Origin: Saccharomycodes ludwigii
Lineage: Eukaryota; Ascomycota; Saccharomycetes; Saccharomycodales; Saccharomycodaceae
Length of the DNA: 64,000 nt
NCBI RefSeq assembly: GCF_020623625.1
Contig: NC_060204.1
Coordinates: 784,501-848,500 of the forward strand
Direction of reading: 5' to 3'
Shown piece after piece: positions 31,258-40,488 of the stretch. Under the pieces are notes generated by a model that did not search any database, was not told the DNA's origin, and was given only the letters and a program-made list of their open reading frames with translations. The position numbers and the translations under genes are program-made. The number at the start of each line of letters is the position of its first letter. The first letter of the stretch is position 1.

Positions 31258-32207
31258 GTTTTTTTATTTTTATTTTTGATTTTGCTTGTACTTTTTACTC
31301 TTTGTGTGGGATAAAGATACTTTAAAGATTAAATTGTAAGTGGCGGTACAACAGTACAAAGAAGTAATGAAACCCCAAAATTAGAAAACATTTTTAAAAT
31401 ATTTTTTTTTTTTTTTTGGAACATTGTGAAAGGGAATCAAAAAGGGAAAAAAAAAAAAAAAGAAAAAAAAAATTAAATGGCTTGGTAGAAGGTTCCCACC
31501 AAATGGTTTGGGCGCATTTGTCTTGGGTGGAAACTGCGCCCAGAAAATATATTAAAAAAAAAGGCGGGATGTATTTGGGCTTGGCTGGGAAAACGGGAAA
31601 ACGGGAAAAACAAAAAACAAAAAACAAAAAACAAAAAAACAAAAAACAAAAAACAAAAAACAAAAAAAAAAAGAAAAAAAGGACAACGGAAAAAAAAAAA
31701 AATAAAAAAAAAAAGACAACGGGAAAAAAGATAAAATGAAGAACACGCAAAATTATTTTTATTATAGCAATTTTTTTTTACGTTTTATTTTTACTTCATT
31801 TTTTTACACTGTTATATTTATAACTTTTATATAAACGTAAATGCTTGTATCGTTTAACAAATATAACTTCAGTTTTATACTATCCAAATCTTCCTTTCTT
31901 TCTTTCTTTCTTTCTTTCCTTCTTTATTTATTTTTAAAAAAGGAGTAAAGCATCGGAACTATAATAAGAAAAGGTATCAACCACGTGAAGAAAAACTTGG
32001 TGCTGTAACTATTTACATACAAGCTAATAATAACAAATAAAGATTGAGATTTAAATAACAACCTTTTAACAAATATAAACTTACAAGAGACCAGAAATAA
32101 CTCAGGCAAAAAAAAAAAAATAATTAAAGTAAATTAAATTAAAATAAAATAAAATAAATAAATAAAAGAACAGAAAATAATAACGACTTAAAACGAAGGG
32201 GGGAGGA
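31258..32207. promoter_or_regulatory. Divergent region between the YKL063C-like gene and MSN2/MSN4
   Basis: 950 noncoding bases. At 31478-31545 lies a GC-richer patch with an 8-base perfect inverted repeat (TGGGCGCA at 31509-31516, TGCGCCCA at 31535-31542) interleaved with an imperfect pair (TTCCCACC / GGGTGGAA). It is followed by AAAACGGG duplicates and a CAAAAAA-type tandem repeat (31609-31667). CTTT tandem repeats lie at about 31892-31924. Confidence 0.5.
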
Positions 32208-34517
32208 ATGACATATAGCAGGGAAGAATATAACAACACTAGACCATCTAGCGCTGCTCTCATATTGGAACCAGAACAGCAACAATCAGAAAAAAATAAC
32301 ATCGATTGTAGCATATCCGATATTAATAACACTTTTAATAACGATGGTATTAATACTTTGCTGAACATGAATTTAGCAGCAAATTATACAAAGGATAATA
32401 GTAACAATACCGGTAATGCGGGGTTAGACCTAGAATCGCTAATTCTATCAACTCCGTTACCGCCATCAATAACAACTATAAATGATGCCAGTAATACTAA
32501 CGATAACGCTAATATTACCAATAATGCTTCCACTGATAATGCCACCATTGCTGCTAACAATACAAATACTACAGACCCAAGTAGCAGTAGTACCTTATTC
32601 GAAGAAACATTTCACAAATCACAGAAACAAGATATGAATGTCTCAAATACAAATAATAGCAATAACAGTAATATAACATTTGCTGATTTAGGTGTTATTA
32701 TACATGACCATGATGAGGATTTTGGTTATGACTATGAAGATGTGTTAACTGCACCAACTGAACGTAATTCTGTTGTCACTCCTACAGATACCGCCGCCAA
32801 TAAAAATGATAACAAGCTACAATCAAATTATCCACTAATGCCACAAAATAATAATACTTGTGTAAATTCCACATTTGATTGTATTAATCCGCGCTATCTA
32901 AATAATATTAATGGGGTTTCTTTTTTCCCTACGAGTCCACATACTAGTAGCAACAGTAGCAATTACAATACTAGTTCTATAAATTCTATTTCCACTTTTA
33001 CTGCCGGTGGTGATGGTTATGATGGTGGTGATGGTGATGTTAATAATAATGATAATCATAGCCACAATCATCGTCACCAACACCGCCATCATTACAATAG
33101 TCATAGCAATCACAATGTTAATAACAACAATGCCTTCACGATTAATGGGCGGAGGCCTAGCGTTTTACTAACTGATACAGATCCAGAAGATATATTCGGT
33201 TTGAATTTAAAAAGTATTAATAATAACACTAACACAGCTTTTTCTAGAAAAGAACGGGAAAATTCAATCTCTTCGATAAATAGCGGAGGTAGCATAAGCA
33301 GCACTACTCGAATAAAGAACACATTATCTAAAAATAGTAATTCTAATAGTAATAATGCTATCAATAATAATATTTTTTTGGATGATTATAGTCAAGGCAG
33401 TGGTGCCAATGGTATATCAACAACGCACATATTGTTAAGTTCTTCGCCAACCACTACGCTTACTAGGAGGAGACATTCAATTGATGGGAAAATTACAAAA
33501 AAACTAATCACATCGGATACATGTACAACTACTAATATAAATCCCGGTAGTGTCACTAATACAATAGATAATGTTATGGATTATAAGAATAACAGCAACA
33601 GTACAAATACTAGTAATAGCACGAGTATTAGTCCACTTAGTGATGTAATAACAGGTGTTACTCTTAATCCGAATGCTAACAGCGTTTGCAATAGTGCTTT
33701 GATCGATAATGGTAATATGGTTTCCACCACCATCAATAACAACGGTAATAGTAGTAGGCATTACAAGCACAATAGATCAAGGTCAATTCCTGGTAATAAT
33801 ATTCAGTTGAATGATATTAATCTGATTGATACGTTTATAAGTAATGATTTGTTCAATAATTATTTAAACAACGCTAATAATAACTCTGTGAGTCCTACTA
33901 TGAAGAGCAATAAGATTGCGAATAATCTTAAAGATGATGACGATACCGATACCGATTATGATAATGATGAAGAAATGCAATTAAAAGATTTACTGGGACA
34001 CGACGGCCTTATATTGTCTCCTCCTTTATCACCATACCATGCTGCTACTACGATTACTAGTCATAAACTAGAAAATAGTTTATCAGGTAATGGGAGTACT
34101 TCCCCAATTTCTAGTATGGCCACTTGCATAGCTAATAGTCTAAATATGAAGGAAACTGCATCTAACAGAGGGAGAGGACAAGGTAAGACTAAAAGCACAG
34201 ATAGAAGCGAAAATAATTTAGAGACTAACAGTAATATTGTGACTAATAATTTTTCAGAGAATAGTAAAAATAATATTGTTACAACTAGTACAATGAATGT
34301 TAACTCAGATGATAACGAAAAACCTTTTAAATGTAGCGAATGTATTAAACGTTTTAAACGACAAGAACATTTAAAAAGGCATTTTAGAAGTGTTCATAGT
34401 GATGAAAGACCATACCCTTGCACCCTTTGCGATAAGAAGTTTAGTAGAAGTGATAATTTAACTCAACACTTGAAAACGCATCTCAAAACACATAATAGCA
34501 AAAAAACAAAGAAGTGA
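32208..34517 (+). CDS. MSN2: Stress-response C2H2 zinc-finger activator Msn2/Msn4
   Basis: 769 residues. Two C-terminal C2H2 fingers occupy about residues 705-763 ([40 protein letters not shown]), the DNA-binding pair for STRE (AGGGG). Upstream are Asn/Ser-rich activation sequence, an acidic conserved patch ([17 protein letters not shown]), and PKA-type basic sites RRRHSI (about 423-428) and NRSRS (about 523-527), consistent with nuclear import control by PKA. S. cerevisiae has two ohnologs, MSN2 beside CCS1 and MSN4 beside YKL063C; both neighbours flank this one gene, so it is the single ancestral copy and either symbol is arbitrary. Confidence 0.93.
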   Translation: MTYSREEYNNTRPSSAALILEPEQQQSEKNNIDCSISDINNTFNNDGINTLLNMNLAANYTKDNSNNTGNAGLDLESLILSTPLPPSITTINDASNTNDNANITNNASTDNATIAANNTNTTDPSSSSTLFEETFHKSQKQDMNVSNTNNSNNSNITFADLGVIIHDHDEDFGYDYEDVLTAPTERNSVVTPTDTAANKNDNKLQSNYPLMPQNNNTCVNSTFDCINPRYLNNINGVSFFPTSPHTSSNSSNYNTSSINSISTFTAGGDGYDGGDGDVNNNDNHSHNHRHQHRHHYNSHSNHNVNNNNAFTINGRRPSVLLTDTDPEDIFGLNLKSINNNTNTAFSRKERENSISSINSGGSISSTTRIKNTLSKNSNSNSNNAINNNIFLDDYSQGSGANGISTTHILLSSSPTTTLTRRRHSIDGKITKKLITSDTCTTTNINPGSVTNTIDNVMDYKNNSNSTNTSNSTSISPLSDVITGVTLNPNANSVCNSALIDNGNMVSTTINNNGNSSRHYKHNRSRSIPGNNIQLNDINLIDTFISNDLFNNYLNNANNNSVSPTMKSNKIANNLKDDDDTDTDYDNDEEMQLKDLLGHDGLILSPPLSPYHAATTITSHKLENSLSGNGSTSPISSMATCIANSLNMKETASNRGRGQGKTKSTDRSENNLETNSNIVTNNFSENSKNNIVTTSTMNVNSDDNEKPFKCSECIKRFKRQEHLKRHFRSVHSDERPYPCTLCDKKFSRSDNLTQHLKTHLKTHNSKKTKK

Positions 34518-34720
34518 AATTAAAAAACAAAAAAAAAGGATCTTTTTTTTTTTTTGCATTAATAGGATTTGTAATATTAGTTATATGTATAGAGAGAATT
34601 ATACTAATGGCCACACATTAATTTTAAACATTATATGGTAATATGACTGGTTATTATTATTAAAATATCAAAAAAAAAAAGTTGTTCAGAAAGTCATGGT
34701 TGCATAATCACGTGGTTGTA

Positions 34721-34755
<35 letters not shown>

Positions 34756-34962
34756 CCCTAAAACATACTTGAATTAAATAAATTGTTTTCTTTTTTTTTT
34801 TTTTTTTTTTCTTTTTCTTTACAGGTTTCAAAGACAGGGGGAAGGGAGAAATAAAAAACAATACAATCTAACTTTAGCATTGTGAATTATAAAGAACATT
34901 AATAGAAGCAAGGTTCATATATATATATATATATATTCGTAGCATTTCGATCTTTATTAAAA

Positions 34963-35010
<48 letters not shown>

Positions 35011-35183
35011 AAAAAAGATACAAGGCATACGTGTAACCTTGATTACAGACACACATGTTATTAAAACAACATCATATATTAATGCAGAGTTTTTACTGAG
35101 TATATAAAGAGGAAAGAAAAAAGAATATCTCAAAGAACCTATAGAATTATATAATAACAGAAATAATTCACTAAGTGCTTGAA
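34518..35183. other. Intergenic region MSN2/4 to ELM1
   Basis: 666 noncoding bases with several T runs (34722-34751, 34791-34810), a TA repeat at about 34918-34935 and an AAAG tandem microsatellite at about 34961-35010. Nothing else is recognised. Confidence 0.5.
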
Positions 35184-38100
35184 ATGTCTATGAGTAATCG
35201 TCACTCTGTGTCCCTAGCAGAAGCCAATCTATTATTACCTAACAATGACAATAATAGTAATAGCAATAGCAATAGCAATAATAATAACAACAACAACAAC
35301 AACAACAATGATAACAATAATGACAATGACATTAAAGGTATCCATGGGATGAACTATACATTAAAATTAAATAAATTGAAGAGCAATAATACTGTAGGAG
35401 GTATACAAACAACGCTTCAACGTAAAGGTAGTGGTAGTAATAATCAAAAATCGCACCACTACTACCCGAGCTTGTTAGATTCTTCTTTTACTAATGGTGC
35501 TAGTAACCCCAATTTTATAAATACAACTACAAATTCAAATACAACACCAACCACACCAACATTTCGTACGTTACCATCCTTATTAAAAACCCCAAGCAAT
35601 AAAAAGCTAACCTATTTTTCGATTATAGAATCCAATTTAGACAAATTTCCTATAAATGTATCACCCTTAATCATCTTTTCCAAACAACGAAAAATATCAA
35701 CCACAGTGATTCCAATAGGAGATGTCACAGGTAAACTTATACCGGCAACCACTAGTACCGGTCTACCGTCTTCGTCTGCGAAAAATTATAAATTATACTG
35801 CAACCAATATAAAATATTGGAGAATTTAGGCTCAGGTCAATTTGCCAAAGTTTATAAGGGGATAACCCCCGTAGGATCATTAGTAGCCTTAAAAACATTT
35901 AGGAAAAAACCATTAAATTCTTCACAATACTCTTTTCAACAAATCCAAACTTATTTATCCAGAAATTCGAATACAATAAATACATTTGCATCATCTGTTT
36001 CTTCAAACAATAATAGTAATACTACTACAATTAACTCGTTTAGTGGTAGTAACGCCGGACATAACAATAATAATGCTATTAATAACACAATAAACACCTT
36101 AAATAGTGTTGATAGTATTGTTATGTATATGAACGTTACCAAAATACGATGGGAGATCTATGTAATGACCAGATTATCTGAAAAAATAAGTAAAAGTAGT
36201 AATAATTGTTCAAAAATAGGAAGCGAAAATGTAATTAAATTGCTAGACTGTATCGATTCTAACAAGAGCAAGAAAATTTGGGTAATCACCGAGTTTGCCG
36301 AATTTGGAGAACTAGACTGGAATGATTTACACCAACAATATAAGTTAATAATGGGCAGTACTACGGTGCTACATCAAGACAATAATTATTATTACTATTT
36401 GCCAAACTATGACTTTAATAGGTTTATTTTAGATATATATAAAGATTTGGTGCTGGGTTTATATTTTTTATATTGTAAAGGTCTAGTCCATAGAGATATA
36501 AAGCCTTCAAACATTTTGTTGTTTAAAAATGCGCATACGAGTTATAGAAATTCTCCGATTATTGCAAAATTAAGTGATTTCGGCACTGCTATTATTCATC
36601 CAGACCACTTACCATCTAGTGAAAGTATGGGCATTAATAATAAAGAGATATTGTTTGATTGTTACCAAAATGAGTTGAATAAAATTGTCGGTACTCCGGC
36701 CTTTATCCCACCTGAAGTTTGTAATTTTAAACATAACGGTGGGGATGTTAGTATAACTACTCCCTTGGACGGATTTCAGTTAGACATGTGGAGTCTAGGC
36801 GTTACCATGTTTACATTAATATATGGATGTTTACCGTTTGAAGGAGATAATGAATTTGAAACTTTTGATAAAATAGTCAATTTAGAATTAAACTTGGAGA
36901 ATTTAAAATATAGAGTGGGAATAAAAAACACTGATGATGCGAATGGCTTTAAGATCGAAAGATTGGTGAATTTGATGAATTACAGAATGCTTTGTAAACA
37001 ACCACATGAAAGATGTACCATTCTAGAGTTGGTTAAAGATACAGAATTAATTAGTATTCAGAATATTTCGCAGAATGACGCTGAAATGAGTTTTACTGAT
37101 CATTCTAACAAGCATATACACAATAGCCATTCAACTTTGTCAAACGCTGTACCAGCTTCCTCTAGCAACAGCGATTCCGAATATGCCACAGAACGGGACT
37201 CTACAGCTTCTGTGAATAATTCATCAAATTTGGAACATGGCACTACTGAGTCTTATTTGCATTTATCCAAGTCAATATCAAGTCTAAGATTAAATGGGAA
37301 GAATCACCACGCAGCTACTACTATTAACAACGATAACAATAATGCTGATACTACCACTGACAATATTGTATCCGCTACTACTGCTGCCGTTACTACTACT
37401 GATAATAATAATAATAATAATAATAATTCCACTTCCAACGGTAAAGACACCCATAATGGTCGATTTTTCAAAAGAAAATCATCAAAATCAAGCTTAAGCA
37501 TCTTATCTCCGTTAAAACATGATAGAAACCATGGCGATAGCAATGTATCTACTAACGAAACACCATCAAAAATCTTTCATAACGCTATTAATTACAGTAA
37601 TAGAAGTACTAGTAACGGAAGTTTTGGTAAGATTTTGGCTAATAATGACAATATCTCTATGTATAGTAGTAGTAATAATAATACGCCTATTAAGAAGAAA
37701 AGATCAATTAGTTCATTAGCAGGAAGTATCAATAGTCATAAAATCAATCCATTTCAATCATCTTCATTGCACAAAAGAGCTGAATCAAATGTTGGCGCTG
37801 GCATCAATAGCAGCAGCAGTAGTAGTAGTAAATTAAGACAAATTGGTGGATTATTGTTCCATAAATTCGCTTCATCTTCTTCATCCAACTCTTTACATTC
37901 AAAAAATAATGGCAATAATGATACCAGTGGCACTTCTTTGCCAGTTTCAAATGCAACTATAGCAAACAATATTGAACCAATTATGAATTCTTCACAATTA
38001 GGCCCAGCGCCCACAACAGTTACCGTTAATACTATTCAAAATAATGTTGATGACATTAATACCACTAATAATCATCATAAGCATAATCACAATAATAGTA

Positions 38101-38918
38101 GTAGTTCTACTCTTAAGGCGAAGGTTAATAATGGTGGTACCAATACTGATGTCTTCCCTACTATTTTCCATCCAACAAATGTTACTCACTTATCAGAAGG
38201 AAACGAGGGAATCAGTATAAGTAGTAGCAGTGATAGTGGAATTGATAGCGACGACAATATAAATAGTATCATACAGGAGGAGGAGGATGAATACAGTGGG
38301 GATGATGATTATGATGAAGACAATGATGGTGATGACGATTATGATGACGATTATGATTATGATCCTGTTAAAAAGGTAAATACTAATGAATTATTAAAGC
38401 GTGGCAAACTGGAATCAGCGAACGATATATTTGGTGAGAACAAGAACACTAATAATGTACACGGTTATGTTTATGATGATGATGGTGATGATGATGATGA
38501 TGAGTATAACGCCAATGAAAAACACAGGAAAAATTATAAAAATTTAGATACAATTGAAACCCGCAGAAAGTCTAATTTACTACCCTCTAGGGGAACTTTA
38601 GATATGAGCAAATATTTGGATCAATTAGATGCAATTTTTGAAATTAATAGTGACGATAACAATAGTAATAATAATATTCAAACTAACGATAATACTAAAT
38701 ATAATGATAATATTGATGCTAATAGCATTACAAAGGGAAAGAATGTAGAAGTTATGATATCCGGAAAAAATGATGCTAATCAAGATAATAATAATCTAAC
38801 TTATACTGCGAATAATACTCAACAAAGTGATGAAGCTCGCAACGCTGTTACTGATAGTAAGGGGGAATTTGAAACAGTCGATGAGTTAAGAAGATACCTG
38901 CAATTCGCAGATGATTAA
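35184..38918 (+). CDS. ELM1: Protein kinase Elm1
   Basis: 1244 residues from the first ATG; S. cerevisiae Elm1 has 640. The kinase domain spans about residues 204-625: LGSGQFAKVYKG, the VALK lysine, HRDIKPSN near 435, DFG near 465, then NKIVGTPAFIPPEVC, and DMWSLGVTMFTLIYGCLPFE followed by GDNEFETFDKIV. This activation-loop and C-lobe pattern is that of Elm1 rather than Sak1/Tos3. An Asn/Ser-rich insert of about 60 residues sits in the N-lobe. A very long low-complexity region follows, yet the final residues ETVDELRRYLQFADD keep the family's C-terminal motif. Elm1 works at the bud neck, activating Snf1, Kin4 and Hsl1 and controlling septin organisation. Here it is beside MSN2/4 and MIH1, not beside CSE4 as in S. 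cerevisiae. Confidence 0.9.
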   Translation: MSMSNRHSVSLAEANLLLPNNDNNSNSNSNSNNNNNNNNNNNDNNNDNDIKGIHGMNYTLKLNKLKSNNTVGGIQTTLQRKGSGSNNQKSHHYYPSLLDSSFTNGASNPNFINTTTNSNTTPTTPTFRTLPSLLKTPSNKKLTYFSIIESNLDKFPINVSPLIIFSKQRKISTTVIPIGDVTGKLIPATTSTGLPSSSAKNYKLYCNQYKILENLGSGQFAKVYKGITPVGSLVALKTFRKKPLNSSQYSFQQIQTYLSRNSNTINTFASSVSSNNNSNTTTINSFSGSNAGHNNNNAINNTINTLNSVDSIVMYMNVTKIRWEIYVMTRLSEKISKSSNNCSKIGSENVIKLLDCIDSNKSKKIWVITEFAEFGELDWNDLHQQYKLIMGSTTVLHQDNNYYYYLPNYDFNRFILDIYKDLVLGLYFLYCKGLVHRDIKPSNILLFKNAHTSYRNSPIIAKLSDFGTAIIHPDHLPSSESMGINNKEILFDCYQNELNKIVGTPAFIPPEVCNFKHNGGDVSITTPLDGFQLDMWSLGVTMFTLIYGCLPFEGDNEFETFDKIVNLELNLENLKYRVGIKNTDDANGFKIERLVNLMNYRMLCKQPHERCTILELVKDTELISIQNISQNDAEMSFTDHSNKHIHNSHSTLSNAVPASSSNSDSEYATERDSTASVNNSSNLEHGTTESYLHLSKSISSLRLNGKNHHAATTINNDNNNADTTTDNIVSATTAAVTTTDNNNNNNNNSTSNGKDTHNGRFFKRKSSKSSLSILSPLKHDRNHGDSNVSTNETPSKIFHNAINYSNRSTSNGSFGKILANNDNISMYSSSNNNTPIKKKRSISSLAGSINSHKINPFQSSSLHKRAESNVGAGINSSSSSSSKLRQIGGLLFHKFASSSSSNSLHSKNNGNNDTSGTSLPVSNATIANNIEPIMNSSQLGPAPTTVTVNTIQNNVDDINTTNNHHKHNHNNSSSSTLKAKVNNGGTNTDVFPTIFHPTNVTHLSEGNEGISISSSSDSGIDSDDNINSIIQEEEDEYSGDDDYDEDNDGDDDYDDDYDYDPVKKVNTNELLKRGKLESANDIFGENKNTNNVHGYVYDDDGDDDDDEYNANEKHRKNYKNLDTIETRRKSNLLPSRGTLDMSKYLDQLDAIFEINSDDNNSNNNIQTNDNTKYNDNIDANSITKGKNVEVMISGKNDANQDNNNLTYTANNTQQSDEARNAVTDSKGEFETVDELRRYLQFADD

Positions 38919-39263
38919 ATTGGAATTACTTTTTTATTTACCATAAAAAGAAAAACCGGATAAAGTTGCAAGCTTTTCTTCACCCTTCAATGCTAAACTT
39001 TTATGCTTAGTATCGCTCTAAATATAGTACTTTTAATAGACTTTAAATACATTTACCATATATCACTGTATAGATGTGTGTTATTTTCAATGATTTAATC
39101 TTTTTTTTTTCCGTTGAATATGCTTTATCATTAATGTAGCATACATTTTATGCAATCTAAAGAAAATTTATAAAAGGCTCTATTCTTGTGCACTTCCAAA
39201 AAAGGACTATAAAAAAGAAAGAGGAATTCCATGATTCTTTGTTTTCCAATAATGCTTCGTAAT
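38919..39263. other. ELM1 3' region
   Basis: 345 noncoding bases with AT-rich sequence; no gene or repeat is recognised before the solo LTR. Confidence 0.45.
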
Positions 39264-39626
39264 TGTTTGATATTACAACGACTTATTATAAGATAGAATG
39301 GTTATCACAATTCGTACAAATATGAGAACTTCGGGGAAATACGGAAATTCTAAAAAGTATGGGGATCACCCGTAAGAACAAAACACCCTTAACCGATGAC
39401 AACAACACATTGGAAAAGAATAGTACATGTGACAAACAGGGAAAAAATGAAAATATATAAGTTATAGTCTTGTTAATTAAAAGTATATATATAAAAAAAA
39501 AAAAAAAAGAACAACAACAACAACAACAGGCAATAAAACCATTACATCTGTCTCGGTATAAGTAGTAAAATATTAAATCAGTTTACTGAACCTGTCTTAC
39601 TATATATGATCTTCTGTGAAATGACG
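39264..39626 (+). repeat. Degenerate solo LTR of the Ty3-like family
   Basis: About 360 bases related to the LTRs at 8.2-8.8 kb in plus orientation. Shared stretches include GGTTATCAC, a CATTGGAAAAG block, ATATAAGTTATAG, TTAAAAGTATATA, CCATTACATCTG and TATAAGTAGTAAA. Boundaries are approximate. No internal element sequence is attached, so it looks like an old solo LTR. It lies about 210 bases upstream of tRNA-Lys(UUU). Confidence 0.65.
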
Positions 39627-39834
39627 CAATTTTGTTATAAAGTAAACTAAAGTTAATGTAAATCAAAAAAGTATATAAACAGAAGGAATAGGTTCATGTT
39701 AAGAGGTAATTACCGATTGTGTATAATTGTAAGTAAATATAAAATAAAAACGACAGATAATTATTAAGGTAAAAAGGGTATTGCAAATGCTGCCCTGAAA
39801 TATCACTTTTTATAAACCGAATTTTAAGAACTCG
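39627..39834. other. Spacer between solo LTR and tRNA-Lys
   Basis: 208 bases of AT-rich sequence with no recognised feature apart from the probable tRNA 5' flank. Confidence 0.4.
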
Positions 39835-39926
39835 TCCTTGTTAACTCAGTTGGTAGAGTGTTCGGCTTTTAAGCTATGAGATTGCAAGGAACCGAAATGT
39901 CAGGGGTTCGAGCCCCCTATGAGGAG
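39835..39926 (+). tRNA. tRNA-Lys (anticodon UUU) with intron
   Basis: Acceptor TCCTTGT pairs with ATGAGGA. The anticodon arm is TTCGG-CTTTTAA-CCGAA with TTT at 39868-39870. A 19-base intron (39872-39890, AGCTATGAGATTGCAAGGA) follows the base 3' of the anticodon, the canonical position; the spliced product is 73 bases. T arm CAGGGGTTCGAGCCCCC. The exons match S. cerevisiae tRNA-Lys(UUU), which also has an intron. Confidence 0.95.
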
Positions 39927-40488
39927 TTCTTTTTAATATGTTTACATTTTTTTTTTTTTTTTTTTAAAAAAAATTCTTCTTTTAGAAAAGAATGTATTTG
40001 TTTTTGATTTTATTTTTTTATTTTTTTTTATTTTTTTTTTATTTTTTCTTGTTTGAGTAATAATATAAATAAATAACTTAACTGCTGAATGCCTGTAGTA
40101 AATTCATTTACTTTTTAAATAACTCATTATTGCTTATTGTAGATTCATCACATAAGTTAACTTTTTTTTTTTTTTTTTTTTTCTTTTCGTTTTAAATTTT
40201 TGTTTTTTTACCGTTGTTAACAACAAGATAAGCAAAAGAAATATAAAGTGTGCTACGTCAGCTATAGAAAGTGAAGGGGTGTCTGTCAAGCTTAGTTTCT
40301 TTATTTATTACCAATAAATAAACACAGAAGCATTACATTCGTTTATTCCTACAGTATTTATATAACTGGTTTGTAACTATTTGGTTTTCCTTTTTTATTC
40401 TTTTTATTCTTTTTTTTTTTTTTTTTTTTTTTCTTTGCTCTTCTTTTACCTATATTTCATATTACTGACTATTAAGAATCAATAAAGC
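39927..40488. other. MIH1 upstream region
   Basis: 562 noncoding bases with long T runs (39949-39965, 40161-40182, 40410-40432). Nothing else is recognised. Confidence 0.45.

Noticed and set aside
31394-31750. Open frames on both strands in the A/T-rich repeat upstream of MSN2/4
   Set aside because: They consist of Lys/Asn or Phe/Leu runs from CAAAAAA-type repeats.
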